From positions 8,769,560 through 8,833,559 of the forward strand of contig HG738140.1 in assembly GCA_000499405.2 (NCBI GenBank): 64,000 bases of DNA, read 5' to 3'. Source of the stretch: Onchocerca volvulus (lineage: Eukaryota; Nematoda; Chromadorea; Rhabditida; Onchocercidae). Below, piece after piece: positions 40,801-53,370 of the stretch. Position 1 is the stretch's first letter, and each line of letters opens with the position of its first letter. A model generated the notes under the pieces. That model was not told the origin of the DNA and did not search any database. It saw only the letters and a program-made list of their open reading frames with translations. The position numbers and the translations under genes are program-made.

Positions 40801-43800
40801 GGTGCACCTCAAAGAGAATGAAAGCTTATTTACAAATCTTGCCTGTATTTCCTATCTTTCTCCTAACAAATTTACCGAACAGGTACAATCACTGCAACCT
40901 ATTTGCATGCAGCAAAGATGAACAACACTGCTGTCATTCTGTACAAAATTGAATTTTCAGCTCAGAGTTAGACAGCAGCAGAGTTCAAACAGTCAATAAA
41001 TAGAGTAACGACAACTAGAAATAATGAATGATATTATGTCATTTATTATGGATATTAAATCTAAAATATTTAAAATACCAACTTTGAATTAGCTAAACAT
41101 TTATTTATGAATCAGTTATTGAAATTGAGATAGCAAAACCAACCGACAGTAGAAGTAAGTCTGGTTGTACTAGTCGGCTCACCATTATCATCAGTAAACG
41201 TCAAATCATCACCACTTGTTTCTTCCGTATTTACTTCAAGATCCTCGCTGCTATGTAATTCAGCCGTATCCACAGAAGAAAAATTATGTCGACTTTGCCG
41301 AAATATAGTGTGTTGCGGTGTTGGTGAACTTGGTGGCTAAAATACATTTTGCTAAAGAAACAGTAGCGAATTAAAATAAAAAAAGCATTTGTTGGGGAAA
41401 AAAAGAGGATAAAACTTCATGAAAAGAAAAATGCAATAGGATATCTGTAATGATTCAAGAAGTCTAATTTTTGAGTATTTTTAATTAAGGATCACAGTGA
41501 ACAAGCAATAAAGTCTTCGTCTAATCATCTGTGGAACTATAGAAAGTTAAGATATATTTCAGTGTATTTCGAAGACAGCAAGATTCAAACAAACTGATTT
41601 AAATGTTGAATCTACAAAGCCATATGCCACTGTGCAAGAAAGACAATTACATGGTATTTTCTATTAACAAGGAATTTAAAAAAGTTAAAAGTTATATTAC
41701 TCCAAGTCCAACTGAAGCTGAAATCATTATTATTATGTTTTATATAGGCAAAAATGATAAAATAAGTTACCTGCTCGCCTATCATTGTTGCAATAAAGGA
41801 ACTTGCAAGCTCAACATTACTCACTGCCGGTGGAGTTTCAGCATTCGCCAAACGATGATCTAGTTCTTGCTGATGATCATCTTGACTCAGCAAACTAGCC
41901 TGAAATATTTCTTAAGATAAAATACATGACTGCAGAATAATGACTAAGTATAGCTTAAATTCTATCGCAGTGCTGTTTTTTTCTCCAGTCAAACATACCG
42001 ACTGCTGAGACTGATGAGATATAAATGGCGAATTTATTGTTTTGTAATCTTGTCCCAAATCGACCTAAAGAAACTGAATATTTTCACGTAAATATATAAA
42101 TATATTCTGTCGTCATATTTATGACGAGAAATCTGAAAATCTCAAGATTTTGATTTCAAAAAGATTCGAAATGATTCGCACCAATTAGTTGAAGAAAACA
42201 AATGTTACAACAATGTTAAAATTCTCTTCTTTTTTTTTCTTCTCTCTGGTCCATCATCAAATTTTAATTTATGGATAAGAAATGAGCACCTCTTCTTTGA
42301 TATATGGATGATGTCTTCTTAAACCAGCCAACATTTCATTTGCACGTCCACCATTTTGATGAACACCCAATAAACTTGAGCAAACAAGATTATCCGATCG
42401 CGTTGTTGTTTGCAGTGGAGAAAGAAGACCAGCCGGACCCGAGCTAAAACTGAAATAAGTCCTTAAATCATGCATCTGAGAATTTTGAACAATGAATTCA
42501 CACTGCCGAATTCGCCAATCTGAGGACCGATATTAGCGTGGCTGGAATAAAAATTCCAATGTAAATGATACTACATTATACTCGATTAAATATTGATACA
42601 TCAGTCTGACATATTGATGATATATGACAGCATATCAGACACCTATATCATAGGTCTACCTATCACTATTTCATAACTGCAAGATCGATTAAAGGTTATA
42701 TCTATTTGGATAAGTTTTCAGTATCATCTAAATCTATACGGCTAGAAAATAATACAGCATCTCTTCGTTTTGCATGTGCGACAAATATTACGCATGTGAA
42801 TCATCTTAATATGACGAAAAAATACAGATCTTCTCTGAAGCAATGTTCTAACCTACATCTAAGTTTCTAATATATTATGAAAATCAAAATTACCTCAGCT
42901 TATCTAACCCGGAGGAATGACTGCTGTGCTGCATGGAACTGCTGTGAAGCTGATCCTGCAACGGTTCAATTTTCATTGCACCCACATATGACGGCGTTGC
43001 TGACATAGGTGCCAAAGTTGCATAAGCATTAAAATCAGACGATTTTCCGAAGCTGTAATAAACTATTTTCATTTTTTGCCAATGTTAATTTCTAAAATAA
43101 TAACAAATTAGAAATTAACAAGCTACACTTACGCTCAACATGTGTTGAATGCTAGACGGAAAACACCCTCCGTCAAAAACCATTTATTATAATTTCACTT
43201 TGACTAAAAAATGGAAAAATTCAAAAGACACCTAAATGTGAAAATCCGAACAAAAAATAGGTTGAGGTGCAAATTGAGAACTAAAAAGTTAAAATGACTT
43301 TGCTGGAACTAAAAATTTCAAAACTTACTTATCATTTGAACCAAGACTCATGGGTGCCAATGATGCAAGCTGTGGGCTTTCCTGAGGAGCGGATCCTTGG
43401 TTTTGCTGGGGGCTTATGCTTTCTAAGAAATTTTCTGGCAACTCTTCAAAAGGGCGGTTGACCGAATTAAATGTTATATTAGGATCAATCTGAAGTTGAT
43501 AAGTAGTCGGTGGAGCTGCTGATGCACCTCGTTCCATCGTATGTCTTACTTTCTCGTTCAAACTGAAAATTATATGAAAACCGTGACATTTACTCTAATA
43601 ACTCACTGCATTTTAGACTTCAATTTTTATCCTTTTTACCGTTTTAAGGGTAAAGGATTATGAAACTACGAATTTCGCTATCCTCTCCTTCTGCTCATTG
43701 CTTGCTTTTTTAGGGAAAAATTTCAAACATAGTTCTATGGCATTATATATGATATTATCTTTTCTTACTGTAAATTTATGGAACGAGATCTCATGAAACT

Positions 43801-44000
43801 GCATACTCACAAAAAGTTTCCAGAAATTTCAATCCATCTGGTATGAATTAGCCTATAGTGCCAATGCGAAGATGTTCACAGACGCAGAGATTTACATCAG
43901 AGGTCCCAGTACAATAAACTGACACTGACCTGTTAGCATTATTATCATTATTAATTGATGAAAGCTGTTGAGAGCAAGAAGTCTCCGCAGGTGGTTCCAT
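37885..44000 (-). CDS. onecut: ONECUT-class CUT-homeobox transcription factor
   Basis: Sixteen exons on the minus strand (44000-43930, 43562-43329, 43052-42894, 42449-42290, 42064-41999, 41899-41771, 41336-41144, 40807-40642, 40304-40156, 40055-39969, 39774-39713, 39610-39449, 39322-39137, 38934-38818, 38446-38240, 38004-37885) close in frame to 755 aa. One CUT domain (about residues 366-450) includes KRIAWELKQHSIPQAIFAER and SQGTLSDLLRNPKPWNKLKS. A divergent homeodomain (about 475-534) includes KRPRLVFTDIQKRTLQ and ends LSTVANFFMNARRR. Phe and Met in recognition-helix positions 48 and 50 are the ONECUT hallmark. The family binds DNA in the nucleus and drives neuronal and other differentiation; C. 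elegans relatives are ceh-48, ceh-38, ceh-21, ceh-39 and ceh-41, and I cannot say which is orthologous. The N-terminus and a roughly 215-residue C-terminal tail are low-complexity, acidic and Ser/Gln-rich. Confidence 0.94.
42504..42541 (-). other. Cryptic exon-like segment in ONECUT intron 3
   Basis: A 38-nt minus-strand segment lies between a good acceptor (TTTATTCCAG) and a GTGTGA donor, encoding SHANIGPQIGEFG if joined to exon 3. It leaves the wrong phase for exon 4, whereas exon 3 joins exon 4 directly in frame, so I left it out of the main model. It could be a regulated exon that introduces a premature stop, or chance. Confidence 0.3.
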
Positions 44001-44005
44001 GCACA

Positions 44006-44017
44006 CATGCGCCAACT
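44006..44017 (-). promoter_or_regulatory. Probable trans-splice acceptor before ONECUT
   Basis: On the minus strand GATTTTAG ends 15 nt before the ATG at 44000. No upstream coding exon is visible. Confidence 0.4.
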
Positions 44018-44531
44018 AAAATCTATGAACAATCAAACGATAAGCGAAGTATACTGCTGTCACCTTTACTATATCGATGTTTCTAGTATCATTCAAAAAC
44101 CTGCAAATGATATAATAATCATCTATCGAAATTGATATATTATTGAAACTATGCTACATGTTGTGAGATTCATTCGCTATGTAATTAAGAACTTGATTTG
44201 AAAAACATCTACAAAAGAATATTATTGTTAGAATATCTTAGCAAAGAGGTATTATTGAAGGAACAAAAAGCTGTTTCACCTAAAAACACTCTTCCTCAAT
44301 CGACAAGCGAACATCTTCTACATACTATTCGTTTCTTTTTTTTTAAAATATGAGATTATCGCTACTTACTTATCATGAAGATAAACACCCGCGAGAATCA
44401 CTTAACAGAAGCTCGAATTAAGCCAATTAGAGAAGTACCTTAGTTGAACGAAATAACGCTGCTATGTGCACTGAGTGAAAAATTAACGTCTCTTATTACA
44501 TTGATGTAAAATCCCAGCTAAATGCAACCTT

Positions 44532-44593
44532 TTATCACTAATGAACATGAGGGGGATTGTGGCGCCTTTATCACCAACACATTAAAGTGATAA
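44532..44593. promoter_or_regulatory. Cluster of three GATA-type sites
   Basis: TTATCAC at 44532-44538, TTATCAC at 44568-44574 and GTGATAA at 44587-44593 are three copies of the same heptamer within 62 bp, the last inverted. They lie about 550 bp upstream of the ONECUT ATG. TGATAA is the core bound by nematode GATA factors. A regulatory role is inferred. Confidence 0.35.
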
Positions 44594-45049
44594 GTGAATA
44601 AGGATCACTGAAATTCATCAGAGATGATAACAATTTACCACTATACTAGAATAATTACGGCTTTTCGCCATATAACATTTAGAACCAATATGGCAAAGCG
44701 ATGCATGACTAACAGAGAACAAACGAATGAATCTACGCAACTAGTCATAGATTAAGAATCATTTAATAGCAAATTACATGCGCGAGAAAACTGTGTCACG
44801 TAGCCATGTAAAACATGAGTTTCACGTAAACAATTCCCAGACGTAAATTCCGCTCTAACATTAACAAAAGCAAACTCAAACTAAATGAGATGCAAGGTCT
44901 CAGTCATATATACCGACCTCCATACATGTCTCACCACCAGACCATCTGATCATAATTTTTTCTCGTTTATGAAGGTACGGAAGATTTAAGGTGTTACGTG
45001 ATGTCTGAGAGACATCAACATTCCCACCATTTATTTCTCATGTAATAAC

Positions 45050-45710
45050 GAAAATATCTTCCAACTGCACTGAATGCACTCTGACCCCACCCTGGGCGAC
45101 ATCACGCAGTGCAGATGTTTGCAACTGCTGCATTTAGTGCACCCTAACAACTTTGCGCTCTCCCATATTCACAGTCACTCTCAGATGTTGCAAACCCTGC
45201 ATAGTCTGTTCGCAAAGGAAGACATGCGTGGCAGGGTGCTGAATGCTCGCCAGGGGCTCTTAAGCAATCGCACGAAAGATGAAATCGCTATAAGCATCAA
45301 GCGGGCACTACGGTAGCGCGAGGCTTGGCTCCGTGTCATCTGAGACACCTGTCCGGTTGGTTAGTGTGATCTATACTGGTATTAGGGTACAAGAGAAACA
45401 ATCATCATACGGGTTATTCTACCTCATTTATTGTTTACTTCTTGCGAGTTGAACTTTGACCGTCGCAATTTGCACCGCCACTTTAAGCACAGTTCATAGC
45501 ATAGAAGACCAGCGACCTTCAAATTTTCGCATGAACTTCCCGGATGTAATGCGAGAAGCTTATTCCAACTCACACTACAAATTATGTTCTAACTCTGATG
45601 GTCACTCCCTTGAGGATTCATAAATGCTGCACAGGTTTTCATTTCGAGACGATCACAGTGATAGAGGCCTGCGGATGTGAAGGGGTCAAAGTGATGAACA
45701 GCTTTTAACA
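45050..45710. other. GC-richer island with an 80-codon open frame
   Basis: This stretch is visibly less AT-rich than anything within several kb, especially 45070-45340. A plus-strand frame from ATG 45074 to TAG 45316 encodes 80 residues (MHSDPTLGDITQCRCLQLL..., ending ISIKRAL) with many G/C third positions, unlike neighbouring genes. A stop directly precedes the ATG and no splice sites extend it. It may be a promoter-associated island, a non-coding RNA, a small gene or inserted foreign DNA; I cannot decide. Confidence 0.4.
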
Positions 45711-46500
45711 ACGACACCATATGCAATTTTTCGTCTTCGTTAAATTTAGCATTCAATTATACTGGTCTCATATTTAATTATACAGTTTGTACTGTACTTC
45801 TTTGAAAAATAAAGCTGGTTCTTGTAAATTCCTTTTTGCTCCAAAAAAAGAGCATAAATTAACGTAGAGTAAACTGAATGCAATATATGTAAAAAAAAGC
45901 TGCAATGTCAGTGATATTTATTTATATTTAATTAAATATTAACATTGTTGTTTCAGTTTATCCATTATATGTTGCAACGCACGTATTGAATTACTAAGTT
46001 CTGGAAATGTGAAATTAACCTCTTTAATTTCAATGTAAAGTTAGAACATTTTTGTTTCTGTTTGGCTTGCGGAAGATTTCAGATTTGGATGACTAATCAA
46101 GAACTGAAATCTGAACTTGCTCTTAATATTTCGATTCCAAAGACTTCATGCATTCTATAAAATGAAGCCTGCACTTCCTTTTTTTTCGCAATCATTCCTG
46201 TATTAAAATAAAATTTCTCAGAAACTTAAATTTGGTAGGTGGATACTAATGACAAACAACTAACGAGACAGCTTGATTGAAATTAAAAGTAGGTCGAATA
46301 TTATAAGTTGTATAAAAGACCTATATAGCAGTCTCAAAATACTCAGGGGACATTTTTAATTTCGAATAAATGATATGACAAGCCGGATTTTCACGATGCG
46401 TTGCTTGTCTGAAGTTTTGTGTTAATTGTTGAAGTTTAATCATTTGATAAAACTTTTATAGCTAATTTTTATCTTTCTACAGTTGTCTAGTATTTAGTTC

Positions 46501-46510
46501 GTAATTGCAG
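46501..46510 (+). promoter_or_regulatory. Probable trans-splice acceptor before MALT1
   Basis: GTAATTGCAG ends 21 nt before the MALT1 ATG at 46532 and has no upstream partner exon. Confidence 0.45.
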
Positions 46511-46531
46511 GTTAAAATTTCTTCTGAAAAA

Positions 46532-49500
46532 ATGTCATCAATGGCACCTGAACGTAATATGCAAGTAAGGGGATATGAATTGTCAACTAATCTAGCTGAG
46601 TTACCTAACGATTTGCATTGGCGTCTCGCCAGTTCATTAGATTTTCAAAATGTATGGATGAAAATAATAGACGATTCGACAAACAGTCCATTCAGTTTAA
46701 AGTAAATTTTCTTTTTCTAATTTAATTTATAGTTTATAAGATTCCAGATTTGTTTTTCTCTAACAGATATGATAAATTCTGTGACATTCATCTCATACAT
46801 TCATTGCCTAATCTGACAAAACAATGTGTCTTATACGGCCATTTGTATTTGGAGTTGGTTGGTTATCTGCGCTACATGATATAGTCTACATGATTACTTT
46901 CGAATTTACGTTATTACCGATTTTTTTTAAAATTTATTATAGATAATACGTTCCACTGCTGCACATTTATTTGTTTTGCACTTTCTTTTAAAGATTTAAG
47001 GGAAGACTTCAGTTACTTGCTCACCTCACAAAATAAAACAAAAACAAAAAGAAAAAAATAAAGGAAAATTAACTCTTAGTTTTATTTAGATCAGGAAATG
47101 AATGTAAACAAATTTTTAACAGGAAATGATAAATGGCGATAAATGAGATATCTTAGGGAATTAATCTCCGTGTTCTTTTTTCTTTTTCATTTAGCATATC
47201 ATAAAGTTTAGTCAAGATTGTTTCGAATTTTCGAGAGTAACTTTGTTTATATTTCAATGGATTGATTCCAGTATCTCCACGATTAAATCATGAGTCTTAT
47301 ATGAAAGACCTCTTCCATGACAAATGGTGTTAAGATCTTTTTAATATATCAGAATTAGAAATGCTGATATGGGTTGAGAGTTTTTGTAAAAAAGATGTAA
47401 CAATTGTGCATGTATTCCTTTTTTTCGTTCTTTTTTTCATTTATGGTTACTGTTACTATTGAATAATTCTGAGTAACTCATAATTAAGGTCAAATGTTGT
47501 TACAAAAAAAAACGTTATTTTCTCAGGATTCCTTTTTTTTTTCTTTTTTTTTTAAATATCAATTGGCAGAGAGTCTTCATTATATCAGACAATAGCTATC
47601 GTTATATTTCGAATTTCTTATGAAATATCAACTATTGAAAGAAATGATTTGCGAGAGCGAAGCCTGCACACTAACAAATATAAAAGATAAAAGTAAGTCA
47701 AGAATCGTAAGGAAGAAGAAATAGGGCAGGTCAAAACCACCGTCGAAGAAGCAAACTTTCTCTGTAATGGATGGCATTGCAAATATCGGACCAGGAAGAA
47801 AGGTGAAATCCGTTAAGGAAGATATGTTGCATGTTTCGTTCAGATAATGAAGAACAAAGATATGTCTTCCATCGCAGAGTTATGTTGAAAGGAAAGATGA
47901 AAGCGATCACTCTGTTCCTTTTTCTCGGAAAAGTGCTCGTATCTGGTGAAAATGAAAAATTAAACGAGAGGTTGAGAAAAAAACGAAAATATATAGTTAA
48001 TGAGGCTATATTCGGTGTGATTTCCATCCATTCAATTTTATCACGCTGAAAATGTTTGATTTTCATGATAGCTAGTTGATAATGTAATTTCGCAAATAAA
48101 GACTGTTAGGAGGATGATAAGAGGATGATCATTTATTGTCTTCCGCAAGATGTGAAATGATTGACTTTATTATTTAGTCATTCATGAGGCATTTTAAAGA
48201 TTTTTAACCTTTCAATTTCACACTTTTTAGTGTTTCCGAATATGATCATATTTTACGATCGAAGAATCAGGGATCGTCACTTCTATATTTCTGGGGCAAT
48301 CGTGGACAAACTGTAAATCATTTGCTGCTAAGACTACAGTCATTTTCAAAAATGCACGGAACATGTATGGATGGACCTCAGTTAGCATTAAGACGCAAAT
48401 TCGGTAAATTTATTATTCAGATTCTAATACAGTGAAAAAGAAGATGCGACTAAGTTTCATTCATGTCAAAAAATCATAGAAGTTTTTTTACTGACGTGTT
48501 GCAATGTAGAGATATAAAATGCGATATAAGAATGGAAATTTTCAAATGTTTGGGACTTTACTGAGAACCTTCAAAGTTGTCCGACTCTGGTTTAGTAGCA
48601 GCCAAAATTGAAATTTCATATATTTCAGTGCCGGTAAAATGGTCAGCTGAAGAGCAGGTCACGGTTAGAGTGATAGGTAATGCTGACTGTGTACTGCAGC
48701 TCATTTGTCATGCTCGTGGATTCCCTTGGCCTCATTTCCAATGGACAGAAAATGACAAAGACATAGACTGTTCGAATGGAAAGGCACTTGTTATTTCTAG
48801 GTTTCTTATGATATTATATTATGGCGAAAATATGCAAAAAGCTTTGGTTTGAAAATTTGAAAATTTTTGGGTTTAGCAACAAAAAGCAGAATAATAATGG
48901 CTTCGAAGTAAACACACATATCAAATATGGAGAAAAAAGAAGAGACAGCAAAAATTATTCCTAATAATGAATTGACGCAATTTTAGATGCGGCTGTCGAA
49001 AAGATCTTGTATATAGATGCAAAATATGGAATGAGATTGAAAAGGGTTTTGAATATTCAGCATTTTACCGGAAACCGGGAAAATCATTTCAATCCAAATT
49101 AACAACGGATCCAGTGGATCTGTCATTGTTCATAACTGCTGATATGAGAGGTATCAATTTAAGTGTAATAATAATAGAGTGATCTTTTTAAAAAAAGAAT
49201 TTTAACCAGCTAAATTTAATGCTTCATATTTGAATCTTTTTTAGTATCCTCTAAATAGTAGTTTTTATAACTCAAATCTTTGAGAATTGCATTTTCGCAT
49301 TCATGAATGATTTTCGTGGTTGTATGTTGCAGTAGATTCCTGCGAACGGTGTGCCAAATACAAGAATTTGGCTTTATCGACTGATTGTTACGAAACTAGA
49401 CGAGGCGGCGACGATATAGGTCTTTTTTAAAGCTTGTTTGTTTGTTTGTTTGTTATTTGTTCGTTTATATATATATACATATATGTCTTTTTTCCTAATT

Positions 49501-52500
49501 TGGTTTTTTAAAATCTAGATTTTCAATTTCCCAGGTTTGTTCGTCGAATAAATTTCTTCAAATTTTAGTCACATAAAATGTTCTTTTTTATTTAATCATT
49601 ATTTTTAGGCGGATGGAACGCAGAATTAGTCGCTACGGATAAAGTTGCGTTAATTATAAGTAACTGTAACTACATAAATCTACCAAGTTTAATCACGCCT
49701 CACTGTGATGCCGAAATGTTTGCAGAATCCTTACAAAATCTTGGGTAAACACATCGATACTTGTTCTTGTTACTGATTTGAAACTTACAGTCGATTAAAA
49801 ATTTGATGGTTCAAATTCCAAATCTATTATAAAAAAGTATAATAGTTTAGTAAATGTTGAAGATAAACAAATTTTGTGTTAAATATTTATGTCTTGGATT
49901 TTAGATTAATTCCATTTGCATAGAATTAATATTTGTAGTTTCAAAACTGTTGCGCTTGGAGATTTAAATCTTGCCGAGATGCATTTCTTTATCAAAGAAT
50001 ACCGCAAACTTCTTGGTAGTGGTGTTTATGGTGAGATTTCCTTTTTTTCTCTTTTTTTCTTTTTTAATTTCTGCAAACTGTGGTGTTTCTGTGCATATAA
50101 TTTGTGACATGTAATTTTTTTAGCTGTGTTTTACTTTGTTGGTCATGGTTTTGAGAGAAACGGAAAAAATTATCTGCTGGCGATAGATGCGCCGGGTGCT
50201 GACTGCAGAACGGCTAATTGTGTCTCTGTTGAATGGATTCTGTCGGTTTTCGAAGATTCACATCCAGCTTTAAATCTGATACTGCTCGATGTTTGTCGGA
50301 AAAATGTGAGGTATGATTGCGCTGCTCATTTTTCATTCTCTTAAATTGATATAAATCACTTGCACATGATGGATTTCGTAATTTGAAGAAAAATATGTGT
50401 ATCATTTACTCATGAGCACTCATTTAGTTAAGAGGAATAAAAGAGAAATGCGGAAGCAAAATTTTCAGTCAAGTAAATTTTAGGGCTATTTAAACATGGA
50501 ATGAAGAAGAAACAAAAACTTTCCAGTTCTTCAGATGCGTTGGTATTTCGGAATGTCTCGATGATGCAGATAATGAGAAAATGCCAAAGATAGCGCGCAA
50601 TACTGTCTGTGGATATGCAACGTATCTTTTGCATTTGAAACTAAAAAATAAATTTCTGAAAGAAATTTTGAAAAAAAAAGTGTTTTTATTGATGAAAAAA
50701 AATTTTATGCAGTGATTTTTAGTAGCAGTGGTGTTAGTGCTTTTGAAGTGAATGGAGAAAGGAATGGCATTTTCATGAAGCATTTATTGCGGCACATAGC
50801 TGATGAAGTAACAGTTCTCGAAATGTTAACAAAGACATTCCAAGGTAATTTCCATTAATTGTTGTAATAAATCATCATCATCATCAGATTTATTTGGTTA
50901 CTTTTTGATTTATTCTTTATTTTTCTGGGATTTTTTTTCTTTTTTTCTTTCTTTTCTGTTCTATCTATATCGTTGCTCTGATAATAACTATTTTGATTCA
51001 GTGTCAGTGTTATGTTATTTATTATCGTATCTTCAGCTAATTTTAATTTTCTATTGATTGGTAGCTTCAAATAATTCTTATCAAGCAATTAAATAAATAT
51101 GCTGCTGGTAAAAGCAAAAATGTAGTAGTTTGCTTCATTCTGAAACCATTAATATATTTAAGAAAATGGCCTATTAATACTCTACACAATTTTATTTCCA
51201 ATCAGCATGTCAGAATTAATCCTATTGTAGGTTTTCTTAATAGCTATTCTAATTGTATCTTTCTCTTTCAGAAATCTCAAATGATATTAGAATTTGTGAT
51301 ATTCAGATTCCGGAACTTAAGTCAAATTTGGTTCTTCCACGCGGGTTACGAGATCCGCTTGTTTGTTGTGGTCATACGACATCTTTCACTTGTCATACTC
51401 TTTATTGGCGTTACATGCATGGTATAACTTGATGTTACACTCGATACTTTTTTATTTGTATTGCAGTGCTATCTGCATCTTTCACAACTTCATGGGTTTT
51501 CTTTCTTCTACTTTCTGCTAGAAGAAAACGTAAAATAAAAAGACGAAAAGACTGTTCATTGTTTCTACTATTTACTGATGAATGAAGAATACTTCGCTAC
51601 TGCTTTAGAGAAAGGTTTTGCACAGAGTAGTTTCTGCTGTGTACAAACTTTTCTCTGAACAGTTGCGAATTTGTAAACTCGAAAGTTACACACTTCCTTA
51701 GTCAGAGAGCAGCTTCTGGAAAAAATAGGTCACTAATCAGCTATTTATTGCAGAGTTGCCGAATCCGATAAATATACGATTTACGGATCAAGATATGCAG
51801 GTTATCATTTGGTACGATTACGTTGGACATTTCACAAACAAAGTATACATATTTAGTAGTGTCATTGATCTATCTGAAAACAATACGGAAAGTTTGAAGT
51901 CACTGCCTAATAAATTTTCGCATATTGCACATTTACGTTTTCCCGAGGTTTGTTCTTAACAAATTTTCAAGCATGAAAATGCCTAAAAACTGAAGTGATT
52001 TCTGAGCCTTTGCAAACGGTTCTCAGTTCGACCTTTGTGCAGAAACTGTTACAAAATTTCAGATTTTTTAGCATTAAATTTGAAAAAGTAATAAATACAG
52101 ATTTCTAAGGAAATAACTGCTATAATTGAATTCCTTCATGTCTTCAGCCTATTCTTATTAACATAAAGAATTGCAGCATGTCGATGTGTCCGCGGAGAAA
52201 ATAATAGAAGATGGTGACGAAGGTGTTTCAACATCTGTAATGCTATCAAATTTGCAGCGTTTGAAAGTAAGTGTTATTGGTATGTCATGTATTATCATCT
52301 CTTTAGAATAAATTATTTCCACTCTTCAAATATGATTAATAAAAAAATATCTTGTGATTGGCATTTTTATTCTTCATGATGGAAGACTATTAGAATAAGT
52401 TATGATAATAAATCGATGATGAAACGCACGTGTTGTGGAATTTCAAAAAGATTCAATAGCTTTAAAAGATTGCTTTTTGAAGTTATGAAGCATTTATTTT

Positions 52501-53337
52501 TGTGGATTTTATTCCAAAATATTTGTAGGGAACTATATCGTGCTCGGTAGATATTACAAGACGTAAAGATGATGTAATTATAGCATCGAAAGGCAATTTA
52601 TTACTGGGTGATGTGTTGGTTACAAGGATTTATAGGATGGAATGTAAGAACTCTGATTTTTGTTATGAAATTAATAAACATTTGAATATATTTGATACGT
52701 AATATTGTTTTGTCCGAAAATTTCATTTTCAATTTCAATTTGTATTTAACATTTTGTATAATAAATATTCAAATGTATTTTGATATATGAGACACACAGC
52801 AGAAATTCTAAATAGGAGCAGCTATTCGTTTTGATTAAAAGAATTGAATTATAACATCGAAATATGTGTTATAGAGAATTATTGGAAATTATGGAATTTT
52901 TATTTATAATGTAGTATAATTATTAATTTTCGTGCAATTAAAGTATTTCATTTAGAGCATTTATAAAGTTTATCAAGTAAGACGGTTAGAATATTACTTT
53001 CGTTTTTTCCAATCCGTTTTTTTATCACTTTAATTTTTCGTTTCTGATTTAGTATTATTGTTAGCAAATATAAAAAAATCGTGACAGATTTTGGTGCTAA
53101 TTCATAGGTTTACAATATATTGTGAAGAATTGCTCTAAAAACATGGAATTGCTAAAAAAAAAAAAAAAAAAAGGAAAGAAAATTCAATTATTTTTCTCTC
53201 TTTCCTTAAATATATTTCATTTGCAGAAAATTTCTATTCGAAAAATTTTTTCAGATTTGCGAAGCCAAAAATCCAGTTTCGACTTTGCGAAACACCAAAA
53301 CACTCACAATCGCAATTTACTTGATGAATCCATTTAA
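46532..53337 (+). CDS. malt-1: Paracaspase MALT1 homologue
   Basis: Fifteen exons (46532-46701, 48231-48403, 48629-48800, 48987-49150, 49333-49419, 49609-49744, 49939-50030, 50124-50310, 50535-50621, 50723-50844, 51272-51421, 51754-51947, 52177-52266, 52529-52643, 53255-53337) close in frame to 673 aa; human MALT1 has 824. Order: death domain (about 20-110), one Ig-like domain (about 125-220, with CVLQLICHARGFPWPHFQW), caspase-like paracaspase domain (about 265-450), then a MALT1-type C-terminal Ig-like fold with QRLKGTISCSVDI. The catalytic His339 (FYFVGHGFE) and Cys389 (LLDVCRK) are present. The family cleaves after Arg and acts in immune signalling complexes; C. elegans MALT-1 works in IL-17 signalling without NF-kB. 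The last exon is short; alternatively exon 14 reads through to TAA at 52702. An AATAAA just downstream supports the end chosen. Confidence 0.93.
49435..49453. repeat. TTTG tetranucleotide microsatellite
   Basis: About five TTTG/GTTT units in the MALT1 intron between exons 5 and 6, followed by a short TA tract. Confidence 0.7.
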
Positions 53338-53364
53338 AAGATTAGCCTGGTAGATCCATTTAGA

Positions 53365-53370
53365 AATAAA
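53365..53370 (+). terminator. Poly(A) signal for MALT1
   Basis: AATAAA starts 28 nt after the stop of the short last MALT1 exon, which supports that exon being terminal. Confidence 0.6.

Larger units (their letters stand above)
44018..46500. other. Divergent intergenic region between ONECUT and MALT1
   Basis: About 2.5 kb shared upstream sequence of two divergently transcribed genes. It holds a cluster of three GTGATAA/TTATCAC sites (44532-44593) and a noticeably GC-richer island (about 45050-45710). No other gene is supported. Confidence 0.5.

Noticed and set aside
46760..46880. Open frame after MALT1 exon 1 (YDKFCDIHLIHSLPNLTKQC) behind an acceptor at about 46768
   Set aside because: It runs into a stop without a usable donor, while joining exon 1 to 48231 restores the death-domain alignment in frame.
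47731..48066. Overlapping open frames on both strands in MALT1 intron 1
   Set aside because: Neither shows a domain, nor splice sites in phase with the gene; probably intronic.
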